Assembly: GCF_000714715.1 (NCBI RefSeq)
Contig: NZ_JMFO01000003.1
Location: forward strand, 62,001-126,000
Direction of reading: 5' to 3'
DNA length: 64,000 nucleotides
Source: Candidatus Magnetobacterium casense
Lineage (GTDB): Bacteria; Nitrospirota; Thermodesulfovibrionia; Thermodesulfovibrionales; Magnetobacteriaceae
In this document: positions 34,934-43,905 of the stretch, in pieces
Layout: every line of letters starts with the position of its first letter
Numbering within the stretch: position 1 is the first letter of the stretch
The notes under the pieces: generated by a model
The model's input: only the letters and a program-made list of their open reading frames with translations
The model's database searches: none
What the model was told of the DNA's origin: nothing
Program-made: the position numbers and the translations under genes

Positions 34934-36391
34934 TCACAGGACAATAATCCTGTCCTGGTGTGTGACAATGCTTTTTAATGCCTCTATCTTTTCCTTTTTC
35001 ATCCACATGTCGGTAACAACTATTACCTCGTCACTTCCCCTGGCTGACTCAACAGGCATGACTTTAAGGCCGAAAAAGACGGCACCCCCAATGTCGTCAT
35101 AAACGGCCCTGACCGTCAAAGACGCACTGTCGGCAACGATGCACAGCACCCTGGCCGCAGAATTTGGACCATAGATGGCAAACTCCCTGACGTTATGCTC
35201 CATGAGCGTGTTGAGGCAACTGAGCGCACGCTGCAGGTTGCTTTTGTCCTGATAGGTCATCGTTTGGAAAAAGCCTCGTATCTTATAAAGCTTCCGGAAT
35301 ATGCTCCGTGGTTGTTTGACGGTCTTATTTGTCCTGATTATGAGATGCTGGATGATAGTTGCTACCAGGTTGAACTTGAGTTTGATAATGGTTGATGGTG
35401 ATTTAGGGGCATGTTCTTTTTTTCGCTGCCTGGATAGATCGTTAAGTTGTCTGGCGGTCCAGTGTCCGATGTTTTGTTTATATTCGGCAGTCAGTGGTGG
35501 TACTGCTTCGGTATCATAGTTGCCGATTCTGTGGGATTTGACGATAGGGTTTTCCAACAGGGGCATTGTACGCCCTGTCAATCTGGCCTCAAGGGCCATT
35601 GTTGAGACATTGCGGCCGTCATGGGGGCCTATGTAGTTGTCGGTGCCATCGGTGCCGGGGTGCCATACGTGGTATATGAATTCGCTCTGATGCCATATCT
35701 CTCTTTTGCCGGCGTTGACGAGTCTGAAGGTCATATCATAGGGGCCGCAGATATGTCCAAAGTAGTCCATGTGTTCATCTGCCCCGCCGATGGCTATAAG
35801 GTCACTGCGTCGGGCACACATGCAGGCGCCGTAGTTGAGGGTATGGAGCGGGTCCTGGTCGTCCTGCAGACCCGTGCTCTTGCCATCCTTGAAGTTGATA
35901 CAGCCCTTGCCCGTGATATCGTCCACGGTTGGGTAGTTAAACGGGTAAAATCTCCTGTCGTCGTTTCGGATCTCGTCTATGTGCAGTACGATGTTGGGGT
36001 CTGAGCGGAACATTTCAACGATGCTTTCGACAAAGGTTGGCGTAAAAATTGCGTCTGAATCGCAGAAGACAACAATCCTGCCCCGGCTGACCAGAATGCC
36101 AACGTTATACAGCAGATGTTTGTGATAGCAAGTCTGTTGCGGCATGTCCAGGACGATCCACTTATCCACCACCGGCGCCACACCGGAGTCCTTACACCCC
36201 TGCAGCAGGGCCGATATCTCGGGGGAACGTCTGCCAAAATACTCGATCCAGAGAAGCTCGTACTGGTCCCTTTTGGTGGTCTGTTGATTGAGGTACTGGA
36301 GGGAGTGAAAGCTCTCCCGGCATGACCAGTCCAGCAGTACGATGCTGACCTGTGGGGTAGTGGGCAGGTTGTTACTGAATAACACGTCCAT
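34934..36391 (-). CDS. GT2 glycosyltransferase with C-terminal Rossmann-like domain
   Basis: 485 residues. GT-A fold N-terminal domain: QVSIVLLDWSCRESFHSLQYLNQQT, VVFCDSDAIFTPTFVE with the DxD metal motif, NYGACMCARRSDLIAIGGADEHMDYFGHICGPYDM as acceptor-side motif. The final ~90 residues (REFAIYGPNSAARVLCIVAD...VIVVTDMWMKKEK) look like a separate nucleotide-binding-type domain. Soluble or peripheral. Clustered with a HAD phosphatase and an ABC-2 permease, so it is likely part of surface polysaccharide synthesis; sugar specificity is unknown. Confidence 0.85.
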   Translation of the reverse strand: MDVLFSNNLPTTPQVSIVLLDWSCRESFHSLQYLNQQTTKRDQYELLWIEYFGRRSPEISALLQGCKDSGVAPVVDKWIVLDMPQQTCYHKHLLYNVGILVSRGRIVVFCDSDAIFTPTFVESIVEMFRSDPNIVLHIDEIRNDDRRFYPFNYPTVDDITGKGCINFKDGKSTGLQDDQDPLHTLNYGACMCARRSDLIAIGGADEHMDYFGHICGPYDMTFRLVNAGKREIWHQSEFIYHVWHPGTDGTDNYIGPHDGRNVSTMALEARLTGRTMPLLENPIVKSHRIGNYDTEAVPPLTAEYKQNIGHWTARQLNDLSRQRKKEHAPKSPSTIIKLKFNLVATIIQHLIIRTNKTVKQPRSIFRKLYKIRGFFQTMTYQDKSNLQRALSCLNTLMEHNVREFAIYGPNSAARVLCIVADSASLTVRAVYDDIGGAVFFGLKVMPVESARGSDEVIVVTDMWMKKEKIEALKSIVTHQDRIIVL

Positions 36392-36406
36392 AATCGTTGT
36401 ACTCCT

Positions 36407-37003
36407 TTATGTTTTAAAATGCCTGTAGTAGCCTTCGTTAGCCATTTGCAGCATTTCTCTGTCGCCTCTGGTGTCGCCGTATGCGTAGATGTAGGTTGAG
36501 TCGTCCAGGTTGTATTTGTCTCTGATGCGTCGAACCTTTTCGGGGCCGTAGCAGTTTTTCGTGGCCAGTTGGCCGGTGATTATGCCGTCTTTGGTTTCAA
36601 TCTCTGTGGCGATCAGGTCAATACCGTGCAGTTCACACCAAGGTCTGAGGTAGTAGCGCAGGGATGCCGAAACGATGACCACCTGGTGTCCTTGGCTCTT
36701 GTGCCAGTTGAGGCGTTGCATGGCGCTTGTCTTGAGGAGCTTGGGTAGTTGACACCTCGAATAGTCCGCTGCTATGGCCTCAAAGGTCTTGAAATCCCAC
36801 CCGCCATAGAAGTAGCGAATTGCCCGTGTCTTGAGCTTGTAGTTGGGAATAATTTTCAGTGCGTAGAGCAAGAGATAAGGCAGCAGCACCGTCATCCCGG
36901 TTAGCAGGCATCGCCACCCAAGGCTGAATCTCAGGAAGTCTATAAAGCTATCCCGCCTGGTTATCGTACCGTCAAAGTCAAAAAACGCTATCTTATTCAT
37001 CAT
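36407..37003 (-). CDS. HAD-IB family phosphatase (SerB-like)
   Basis: About 198 residues from Met at 37003; the frame is open further (37093) only because it passes through a G-rich repeat. HAD motif I FFDFDGTITRRDSF, motif II VVIVSASLRYYLRPWC, motif IV YAYGDTRGDREML. Subfamily IB enzymes dephosphorylate phosphoserine or act as lipid/sugar phosphatases. Placed between the glycosyltransferase and the export permease, suggesting a role in cell-surface glycoconjugates rather than serine synthesis, but that is an inference. Confidence 0.88.
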   Translation of the reverse strand: MMNKIAFFDFDGTITRRDSFIDFLRFSLGWRCLLTGMTVLLPYLLLYALKIIPNYKLKTRAIRYFYGGWDFKTFEAIAADYSRCQLPKLLKTSAMQRLNWHKSQGHQVVIVSASLRYYLRPWCELHGIDLIATEIETKDGIITGQLATKNCYGPEKVRRIRDKYNLDDSTYIYAYGDTRGDREMLQMANEGYYRHFKT

Positions 37004-37009
37004 TGCAAA

Positions 37010-37122
37010 GAGAAGAAGAAGAAGAACAAGGAGGGCGGCTCCGCCCCCTCCTTGACCTCCCCCGCAAGGGGAGGGGCGAGGCGCCCCGGCCACAAAGAAG
37101 TCCCCTTGACCCCATCTTACCG
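37010..37122. repeat. G-rich repeat family copy between permease and HAD gene
   Basis: Contains GGAGGGCGGCTCCGCCCCCTCC, CCCCCGCAAGGGG and AAGTCCCCTTGACCCCAT, the same blocks as other copies. On the minus strand the GC hairpin is followed by a TTCTTCTTCTTC run and could terminate the permease transcript. Confidence 0.75.
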
Positions 37123-37132
37123 AAGCGTAACA

Positions 37133-37909
37133 TCATAGTACGTCGCTGAAGCCGTCCTTGAATTTGCTGAAGGTAAAGCAGCCTATGGCGAAAATTGATA
37201 GGGACATTGTTAGTAGAGACAGCAGCAGAGATGTTGTTGGTAGTTCTCTGAATAGTATAATTTTGTGGTATGTGGATGCGAAGTGTGCAAACGGATTGAG
37301 GTAGAAGAGGATTCTGAATTTTTCGGGGATTTTTTCGATGCTGTACATGATAGGTGATAGGAAGAAGAGTCCTTGCATGGCGTGGCCGATCACGTATCCC
37401 ATATCTCTTAGGAACGGCAGCAGGGCAGAGAGGATCATGCCGGCACCCATGGTCAGTAGCAGTTGCAACAACACTACGGGCAGCAGCAGGAAGTATACGG
37501 TGGAGAATGTTGTCAGGGTTGAGTAGACGATCATAAAGATGAGGAATCCCACGACGGGTTGGACGTAGCTGGATATGGTCACGGAGATCGGCAGGTAGAT
37601 GTTGGGGAAGGAGACTTTTTTGATCATGTCGCTGTGTTCGATGATCGAGGTTGATGCCCTGGTGATTCCCTCGGCAAACGCCGTCCAGCAGAGTATTGTG
37701 GAGAGGAGGAAGTACAGGTATGGGACGTGTGTGTGTGTGGTACCGGCATACGGTCTGGCCTTCATTATCTCATCGAAGACGAACCAGAAGATGAGTATCT
37801 GCAGCAGCGGCAGCACAACGCTCCACAACGCACCCAGCACGGAGCCGGCGTACTTGGCCTTGACATCCTTCTTGATAAAGTAGACAAGCAGGCTTAGGTT
37901 AGTAAACAT
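37133..37909 (-). CDS. ABC-2 type polysaccharide/polyol-phosphate export permease
   Basis: 258 residues with about six membrane helices. N-terminal FIKKDVKAKYAGSVLGALWSVVLPLLQILIFWFVF matches the Wzm/TagG/RfbA permease family; further GMILSALLPFLRDMGYVIGHAMQGLFFLSPIMY is the conserved ABC-2 block. Exports O-antigen-like or teichoic-type polymers when paired with an ATP-binding subunit. No ATPase gene is adjacent, so the transporter is incomplete in this window. Confidence 0.9.
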   Translation of the reverse strand: MFTNLSLLVYFIKKDVKAKYAGSVLGALWSVVLPLLQILIFWFVFDEIMKARPYAGTTHTHVPYLYFLLSTILCWTAFAEGITRASTSIIEHSDMIKKVSFPNIYLPISVTISSYVQPVVGFLIFMIVYSTLTTFSTVYFLLLPVVLLQLLLTMGAGMILSALLPFLRDMGYVIGHAMQGLFFLSPIMYSIEKIPEKFRILFYLNPFAHFASTYHKIILFRELPTTSLLLSLLTMSLSIFAIGCFTFSKFKDGFSDVL

Positions 37910-37933
37910 GGCGATGTAGTTAGCATAGGCATC

Positions 37934-38524
37934 TTACGGGTAGTTGATTGCAGAGCAGAATAAGTCGAATGATTTTGAATTTTTACGAGCTACATCAAAA
38001 CGCACACAGTTAAAGAGTATTTCAGCATGTGTTGTTTTTTTGTATTTTTTTAACATGATTCTTTCGAGAATCGCTACACCATTTCGTCCCTCAAAATTAT
38101 CCTGATTATTGTGCTGAAGGATTAATTCTTGTCTGTTTTTAATACCTTCAATATCTGCAACGATCCAATTTTCGAAACATCTGTCAGAGACGACAACTGT
38201 TATTTTTTTTAACTGTTCTTCATTAAAATCTTTTAATAGTCGTCTTTTAATTTCTTCTAAGACTGAAACTCCAAACTTGACAGCAGGCGTTGTTCTTTCT
38301 TCTCTATCTAATATACAAATGATATGCCTATATCTATCCTTAAGAGCCTTTTGTAAACGAGCATAAATAGGATTAACATAAGCCTCTGGAGTAACATCCT
38401 TTCCATTTACGCCTGCTTGTATAAAATCAGGCGATTGTATAGATTGAGTTTCAAATTTCTTTCTGAAGGAACGAATTTCTGTTTTACCATCAACAATAAA
38501 CAAGGCGGTTTTCAGATCAATCAT
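37934..38524 (-). CDS. TOPRIM-like protein (DUF4276/RloB type), defence partner
   Basis: About 196 residues from Met at 38524, which overlaps the ATPase stop as ATGA. Early TALFIVDGKTE supplies the acidic residue of a TOPRIM-like fold, ICILDREER the DxE-type pair, and DRCFENWIVAD matches the conserved FExWLLAD block of DUF4276/RloB proteins. Such proteins, coupled to AAA ATPases, occur in phage-defence modules (PARIS-like, Septu/Retron-associated, OLD-like). Likely a nuclease effector. Base composition is AT-rich compared with the flanking permease. Confidence 0.75.
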   Translation of the reverse strand: MIDLKTALFIVDGKTEIRSFRKKFETQSIQSPDFIQAGVNGKDVTPEAYVNPIYARLQKALKDRYRHIICILDREERTTPAVKFGVSVLEEIKRRLLKDFNEEQLKKITVVVSDRCFENWIVADIEGIKNRQELILQHNNQDNFEGRNGVAILERIMLKKYKKTTHAEILFNCVRFDVARKNSKSFDLFCSAINYP

Positions 38525-39768
38525 AGTGGTACACCACCTATTGATCCGCCTACATAAAAATACCCACAACCAAAACCAGTATTTCTTATTACCTCTTTAA
38601 GATTATTATCCTCAGATAGTCTGGTACATTCTGTCTTGCCTGCTTTATTTTCCACTACGACAATCTCTTCAGGTCTTAGTGCATTTAGCACTGTCTCTGA
38701 ATGAGTCGTAAGTATGCACACCTTATCCTCGAAGTAGTCTCTAAAGTATTCTATAAGTAATTGACATGCCCAGGGATGCAGATAGTTTTCAAGTTCTTCA
38801 ATAGCTGTTGTACCCGTATTTTGCGAGTATATTCCTACAAGCAGCGCTATAAACTTAACCGTGCCATCGGATAGGTTCTTGGCAGGATTTTTTATATCAT
38901 CAACATCAATAATAGAAAATGAACGAGTCATGTCTTGACTAATGTAAGTGCTTTCGATGTCTTTAAAGCGCGGATATATGTTATCAAGCAAAGACTTCAG
39001 ATCGTCTAAGTCTACATTATTGTCATTGATCATAGCATACAAGGCATTCGTGAGGTATTTACCATCCGGCAACATCTTCGATGGGGCACTCATATCATTG
39101 CGTTCCCTTGCAACTTGCGGAACAATGCTTAAAATCGTGGTGCCTTTTAAGTCTTCTCTTACAAGGCCGCAATAATCAAAGTTATCGCTTAATACCCTAA
39201 AAAATCTGCCCTCAAGCAATTCTTCATTACGAGAAGAGACTTGCATCTCAACAATTTGATTTGGAGTCTGTATGTCATTTTTTATTGAAATTTTTATTGG
39301 ACACATTACAATATTTGCCTCTAAAAATCTTGTTCTATATTCTGGTGTTTTCGTTTCTGCCTCAAGAATTACACTAAACTTGTTGTCTTTATAGCTTCCT
39401 TTTTGTAACTGAAGTTCCTGGTTTAATATTGGTATTGTATCACCAATTATGAAAAGTCTTATTTTATATTCGTAGAGTAAAACCTCATCTGAATCACTTA
39501 ACGCTATCTCTCCCTTGCAAGAGGCGCATATTCCCTTCTCCGAAAGATTGTCGCCCAATGTAGAGGTAAAGCAACCTGTCATACCGCCGCGCTCGCTTAG
39601 AAATGTGCGCACATCACCACTTGCAGCCTTTGCAAACAGATCAAGCGCATAACAGATATTACTCTTGCCGGCACCATTGGGCCCTATCAATACGTTCAAC
39701 CCCTTCTCAAAGGTCATACGAAAGTCCACCAACGACTTAAACCCGCTTATAGCGATCTCAGTAATCAC
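38521..39768 (-). CDS. AAA/ABC-type ATPase of defence pair (AAA_21-like)
   Basis: About 415 residues from the GTG at 39768 (GGAG 7-8 nt upstream), giving the usual short start MITEIAISGFKSL; longer frames to 39804 or 39930 run into a repeat. Walker A GPNGAGKSN, an ABC-like signature NLSDGTVKFIALL, Walker B-like AIEELENYLHP and the H-motif TTHSETVLN are present. A central variable segment has a zinc-knuckle-like CAS-C hint. Overlaps the TOPRIM-like gene by 4 bp. Inferred to sense phage or DNA ends and activate the partner nuclease. Confidence 0.8.
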   Translation of the reverse strand: MITEIAISGFKSLVDFRMTFEKGLNVLIGPNGAGKSNICYALDLFAKAASGDVRTFLSERGGMTGCFTSTLGDNLSEKGICASCKGEIALSDSDEVLLYEYKIRLFIIGDTIPILNQELQLQKGSYKDNKFSVILEAETKTPEYRTRFLEANIVMCPIKISIKNDIQTPNQIVEMQVSSRNEELLEGRFFRVLSDNFDYCGLVREDLKGTTILSIVPQVARERNDMSAPSKMLPDGKYLTNALYAMINDNNVDLDDLKSLLDNIYPRFKDIESTYISQDMTRSFSIIDVDDIKNPAKNLSDGTVKFIALLVGIYSQNTGTTAIEELENYLHPWACQLLIEYFRDYFEDKVCILTTHSETVLNALRPEEIVVVENKAGKTECTRLSEDNNLKEVIRNTGFGCGYFYVGGSIGGVPL

Positions 39769-39856
39769 AAACCCACTCCATATACAATAGACATTATCGA
39801 ACATTACCCCCCCAAAAGTCAAACCCATCCGCCGCAGGCCAGCAAGGTTGCACAGG

Positions 39857-39922
39857 AAGGGGTCAAGGGGGCCAGGAGCGTCCTGGAGCGACAAGAAGCG
39901 GAGCCGCCCCTCTCTTTCTCTT
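39857..39922. repeat. G-rich repeat family copy upstream of the ATPase
   Basis: AGGAAGGGGTCAAGGGGGCC, CAGGAGCGTCCTG and GACAAGAAGCGGAGCCGCCCC blocks. It is at the upstream border of the ATPase/TOPRIM pair. Confidence 0.6.
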
Positions 39923-40093
39923 ACGGTCAAATGCGATTGACTTGATAATAAATTGCAAATATAGACAGGAGATATGTTAAAATAAAAGCGATTAGGAAAA
40001 GTACTGTTAGCTCAAACGATGCAAATATAAACAAAGGGATAATTTTTTCAGCGTTTTATACTGAAAATCAAGAGGATACCAGATGGTGTTGTT

Positions 40094-42196
40094 ATGAGCG
40101 TTACATGGCATAAGTCAACCTGTCCGTACTGTGGATTTGGGTGTGGCCTGATGGTTGGAATTGACGGCGGCAGGGTTGTCAAGGTGACTGGCATGAAGGG
40201 ACACCCAACCAACGATGGCAGATTGTGTGTGCTTGCAGAGACGCTGCCTGGAGTTTTTAATGCCAGAGATCGGTTGACACGACCAATGTTGCGACGTAAG
40301 GGGGTTCTGACGGAGGTTACATGGCAGGAGGCCATTGAACATGTGGCCGGGACACTGCTGAATATAATACACGAACACGGCCCCGATGCCGTTGCATTTT
40401 ATGGCGGCGCCAGTAAACTCACCGAAGAATATTACCTGATTAACAAACTCATGAGGGCCTGCATCGGCACAAACAACATTGAATGTAGCACACGCCTGTG
40501 TATGGCCAGTACGGCTACGGGGTTGCTTTCAACCATTGGTGCAGATGCCCCTCCTGCGTGCTACGCCGATATAGAACATGCCGATCTGTTCTTTATTGCC
40601 GGCAACAATATGGCCGTGACGGTACCGGTGTTGTTTCAGCGGGTTCGGGCCGCAAAGAAGGCCAACTGTGCAAAGGTTATCGTTGCAGACCCTCGCAGAA
40701 CGGATACTGCCGCCATTGCCGATATCCACCTCCAGCTCATACCCGGTACCGACGTTGCCCTCAATAACGCCCTGGCACACGTGCTCTTAAGAGATGGCTT
40801 CGTTGACAAGGAGCAGGTCGAACTCCACACAAGCGGCCTGTGTGACCTGAAGAATTTCCTGAAGGACTACACACCGGCAGTTGCGAGTCAGATTACGGGC
40901 TGTCCGCAGCAACAGATTGTCGATGCAGCACATGTCATAGGTCAGTCAAAGGCCATGCTCACCTTCTGGTTTCAGGGGTATAATCATTCCTCGCAGGCCG
41001 TGTTTAAAAACAATACGTTGCACAACCTGTCGCTGTTGACGGGCAACTTCTGTCGTGTGGGGGCAGGGCCGGTATCAATCACGGGGGAATCAAATGCCCT
41101 TGGCTGTCGGTTTGTTGGGGCGCTGTCACACCTGCTGCCGGGTATGCGCCTGGTAACCAACGCCACACATCGTCAGGAGGTGGCTGATTTTTGGGGCATC
41201 CCCGCCGAAAAGATAAAACCCGTCCCTGGCCGCTCAATCATCGACATCATCGCCGGACTGCATAACGGAGAGATAAAGGCACTGTGGGTTGCATCGACCA
41301 ATCCTGCGGCCTCCCTGCCACACACCCGGTGGGTACAGGAGGGGCTGGCCAAGGCGCAACTGCTCGTCGTTGCCGACATCTTTCACCCCACCGAAACCAC
41401 CATGCTTGCAAACGTTGTCCTGCCGGCGGCACAGTGGGGTGAAAAAACCGGCACCTTTGTCTCCTCCGAACGGCGTATCGAGCTGGTTGAAAAACTCGTA
41501 CAACCACCGGGGGATGCCTTGCCCGATTATGAAATCATTTGGCTGATAGCCCGTCAGATGGGATTTGAACGGGAATTTCCATACACCAGTCCCGAGGATG
41601 TCTTTGAGGAATGGAAGGGGTTGACACGTGGACGTCTGTGCGATACCAATGGCGTGACATACCGGCGACTGAGAGGGGCCGTTGGACCTCAACTGCCATG
41701 TCCAACGCCGGAACATCCAGGCACTGAACGGTTGTTTGGCAACCTGGAGTTTGCACGTCCCGATGGTCGGGCGGCGCTTTTGGCACGCAGGTACGTCGAG
41801 CCGATTGAAACACCGGACGAGGAGTACCCCTTTATGCTTATCACGGGACGTCTGGCATGTCAGTTCAACACACGCACACGCACCGGGCGCATTGACAGGT
41901 TAAACAGGTCGGTTGCCGACAGTTTCGTTGAAATCAGCACTGAAGATGCCCGTATCATCGGTGTTACGAAAGGCGATGTTGTCAGGGTCATCTCACGTCG
42001 CGGTAGTGTGGTGGCAGAGGTGATGTTGTCGGAGCGGATACGTCCCGGCACGGTCTTTATCCCATGCCACTTTGGCGGCGCCATTGGGGGTGAACAGGAC
42101 AGATTGGTCAACCTCGTTACCAACCCCGTATACGATATACATTCCAGGCAGCCGGAGTTCAAGATCAGTGCGGTAAGGATGGTCAGGGCAGAGTGA
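40094..42196 (+). CDS. Molybdopterin oxidoreductase, NasA/NarB-like nitrate reductase
   Basis: 700 residues, no Tat signal, so cytoplasmic. N-terminal [4Fe-4S] site CPYCGFGCGLM...GRLC. The Mo ligand region STRLCMASTATG...GADAPPACYADIE resembles assimilatory nitrate reductases and NapA (RLCMSS) rather than formate dehydrogenase (ARVC/U). Later motifs include LTGNFCRVGAGP and the C-terminal MGD-binding domain (NTRTRTGR, FIPCHFGG). Similar in length to cyanobacterial NarB; lacks the C-terminal Fe2S2 of some NasA. A formate dehydrogenase-like role is a less likely alternative. Overlaps the kinase gene by 4 bp. Confidence 0.85.
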   Translation: MSVTWHKSTCPYCGFGCGLMVGIDGGRVVKVTGMKGHPTNDGRLCVLAETLPGVFNARDRLTRPMLRRKGVLTEVTWQEAIEHVAGTLLNIIHEHGPDAVAFYGGASKLTEEYYLINKLMRACIGTNNIECSTRLCMASTATGLLSTIGADAPPACYADIEHADLFFIAGNNMAVTVPVLFQRVRAAKKANCAKVIVADPRRTDTAAIADIHLQLIPGTDVALNNALAHVLLRDGFVDKEQVELHTSGLCDLKNFLKDYTPAVASQITGCPQQQIVDAAHVIGQSKAMLTFWFQGYNHSSQAVFKNNTLHNLSLLTGNFCRVGAGPVSITGESNALGCRFVGALSHLLPGMRLVTNATHRQEVADFWGIPAEKIKPVPGRSIIDIIAGLHNGEIKALWVASTNPAASLPHTRWVQEGLAKAQLLVVADIFHPTETTMLANVVLPAAQWGEKTGTFVSSERRIELVEKLVQPPGDALPDYEIIWLIARQMGFEREFPYTSPEDVFEEWKGLTRGRLCDTNGVTYRRLRGAVGPQLPCPTPEHPGTERLFGNLEFARPDGRAALLARRYVEPIETPDEEYPFMLITGRLACQFNTRTRTGRIDRLNRSVADSFVEISTEDARIIGVTKGDVVRVISRRGSVVAEVMLSERIRPGTVFIPCHFGGAIGGEQDRLVNLVTNPVYDIHSRQPEFKISAVRMVRAE

Positions 42197-43344
42197 AGGA
42201 TATTTCCACACAGACGGTCAAGTTTTTCGAGTCCGTGCTCAGTGCATCGGTTGACGGGATACTGATCGTGGATGAGTCACAAAACGTGATCGTGGTCAAT
42301 GACGCCTTCTGTGTACCGTTTGGTTGTGTGCATGGCGACCTGCTGGAGACCAGCTTGTATGTCTGGCTCGAACGTATTGATGTCTCTCTGGTGCAGCGTT
42401 GGGGAAGGCTTGTCAGTGAGGTATACCTCAATGGCAGGTGCAGCAACGTCGAATTTGCCATACAAACAACGACGGGGGTTGAATACTTCAACGTCACGGC
42501 CTCATTACTAAAGCAGGTGCAGGAGCAAACTGTCAACGTTATCATCAGCATCTGGCACAACATCACGGCACTTAAACAGACAGAGGCGGTACTGCGCCAG
42601 GAGCGTGACACCCTGGAGGTGCGCATCACACGGAGAACCGCCGAACTGGCAAAGGCCAACGAATCCCTTATGATTGAGATCGCCCAGCGTAAAGAAATGC
42701 AACAGCAGATAACTCGCTCCCTTGATGAAAAGGTTGAGCTGCTAAAGGAAGTCCACCACCGTGTCAAGAACAACATGCAGATAATATGCAGCCTGCTCAT
42801 GCTGCAAAGCAGCTACATAGAAGACGATAAGTATAAGGATATGTTCAGGGACAGCCTCAATCGCATCAGATCGATGGCCCTGCTGCACGAAAAAATCTGC
42901 CAGTCTCCGGACTTGGCCAACATCAACATACGGGCGTATATACTTGGCTTGGCCAACACCATCTTTAGTGCCTATAAGGTCAGTAACAGCGTGATTACCC
43001 TGGAGTTGGACGTTGACGACATCCCCGTCAACATAGATACCGCCATGTCGTGTGGGTTGATCCTGACAGAGCTTATCTCTAATTCCCTCAGACACGCATT
43101 TCCGGGCAACAAAGCGGGCGCTGTCAAGATATCCCTGCACCGCCATGATAACGGAAACTTCAAACTCGCGGTCAAGGACAACGGCATTGGTATGCCCCAG
43201 GGCTTCGATATCAGAGAGCCTGACTCCCTGGGATTGCACCTGGCTGTCTCTATGGTGGAAAATAAATTTAACGGTCAGATAGAATTAAAGAACAATGGCG
43301 GGACGGAATTTTGCATAATATTTAAAGAAATACTACCGCAATAA
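42193..43344 (+). CDS. PAS-HisKA_2 sensor histidine kinase
   Basis: 383 residues, GTG start overlapping the molybdoenzyme stop (GTGA). Order: PAS domain (residues ~10-120, VLSASVDGILIVDESQNVIVVNDAF), a coiled-coil (LRQERDTLEVRITRRTAELAKANESL), HisKA_2 with phospho-accepting His in LLKEVHHRVKNNMQIICSLLMLQ, and a HATPase domain (SCGLILTELISNSLRHAF, NGIGMP, LGLHLAVSMVE). No membrane segment. No response regulator lies beside it. Coupling to a nitrate reductase-like gene suggests redox or nitrate sensing. Confidence 0.9.
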   Translation: MKDISTQTVKFFESVLSASVDGILIVDESQNVIVVNDAFCVPFGCVHGDLLETSLYVWLERIDVSLVQRWGRLVSEVYLNGRCSNVEFAIQTTTGVEYFNVTASLLKQVQEQTVNVIISIWHNITALKQTEAVLRQERDTLEVRITRRTAELAKANESLMIEIAQRKEMQQQITRSLDEKVELLKEVHHRVKNNMQIICSLLMLQSSYIEDDKYKDMFRDSLNRIRSMALLHEKICQSPDLANINIRAYILGLANTIFSAYKVSNSVITLELDVDDIPVNIDTAMSCGLILTELISNSLRHAFPGNKAGAVKISLHRHDNGNFKLAVKDNGIGMPQGFDIREPDSLGLHLAVSMVENKFNGQIELKNNGGTEFCIIFKEILPQ

Positions 43345-43353
43345 CCTTTATTT

Positions 43354-43905
43354 ATGACATTATATTGTATGGCAATTTTAAACGTTCCAAACACACTGAC
43401 TGTACTGAGGATTTGTACGATACCGATTATCGTGACAATGCTCGTAAGCGGCAGACACATGGCGGCACTGTGGCTGTTTGTCTTTGCCTCCGTCACGGAC
43501 ATCTTTGACGGCCTTATCGCACGCCTTGCCAAGCAGCAGACCCAGTTGGGACGGTTTCTCGACCCTATGGCGGACAAGCTCCTGTTGGTGACCTCGTATG
43601 TGACCTTTGCCTACTATGGTTGGGTACCCGTGTGGCTGACTGTCGGCATCCTGTTGAGGGACGTTACAGTGGTGGCGGCGTGGGTGACGTTTTATCTGGT
43701 ACACAAGTTTGTCTTCATACGGCCATCCATCCTGGGTAAGACGGCCATTGCCATGCAGATGGTGCTCTGTGCCCTGGTGCTGTTGCGGTTGAACTATGGC
43801 AGCAGGATACCTGAACCCGTGGTGTTTGTCTGGCTAACGGCTGCGTTTACTATTGTTTCGGCGCTGCACTACTTGTATCTGGGGTTTACATATAAACATG
43901 AGTGA
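43354..43905 (+). CDS. pgsA: CDP-alcohol phosphatidyltransferase (PgsA-like)
   Basis: 183 residues; an internal Met at 43369 (MAILNVPNTLTVLR) is a likely alternative start as it fits the family's NVPNxLTxxR beginning. The catalytic CDP-alcohol motif is intact: DIFDGLIARLAKQQTQLGRFLDPMADK. Four or more membrane helices. Most like phosphatidylglycerophosphate synthase of the inner membrane. Overlaps the following gene by 8 bp. Confidence 0.9.
   Translation: MTLYCMAILNVPNTLTVLRICTIPIIVTMLVSGRHMAALWLFVFASVTDIFDGLIARLAKQQTQLGRFLDPMADKLLLVTSYVTFAYYGWVPVWLTVGILLRDVTVVAAWVTFYLVHKFVFIRPSILGKTAIAMQMVLCALVLLRLNYGSRIPEPVVFVWLTAAFTIVSALHYLYLGFTYKHE

Noticed and set aside
37003-37093. 30-residue N-terminal extension of the HAD phosphatase
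   Set aside because: Made from a G-rich repeat; the conserved motif I starts right after the Met at 37003.
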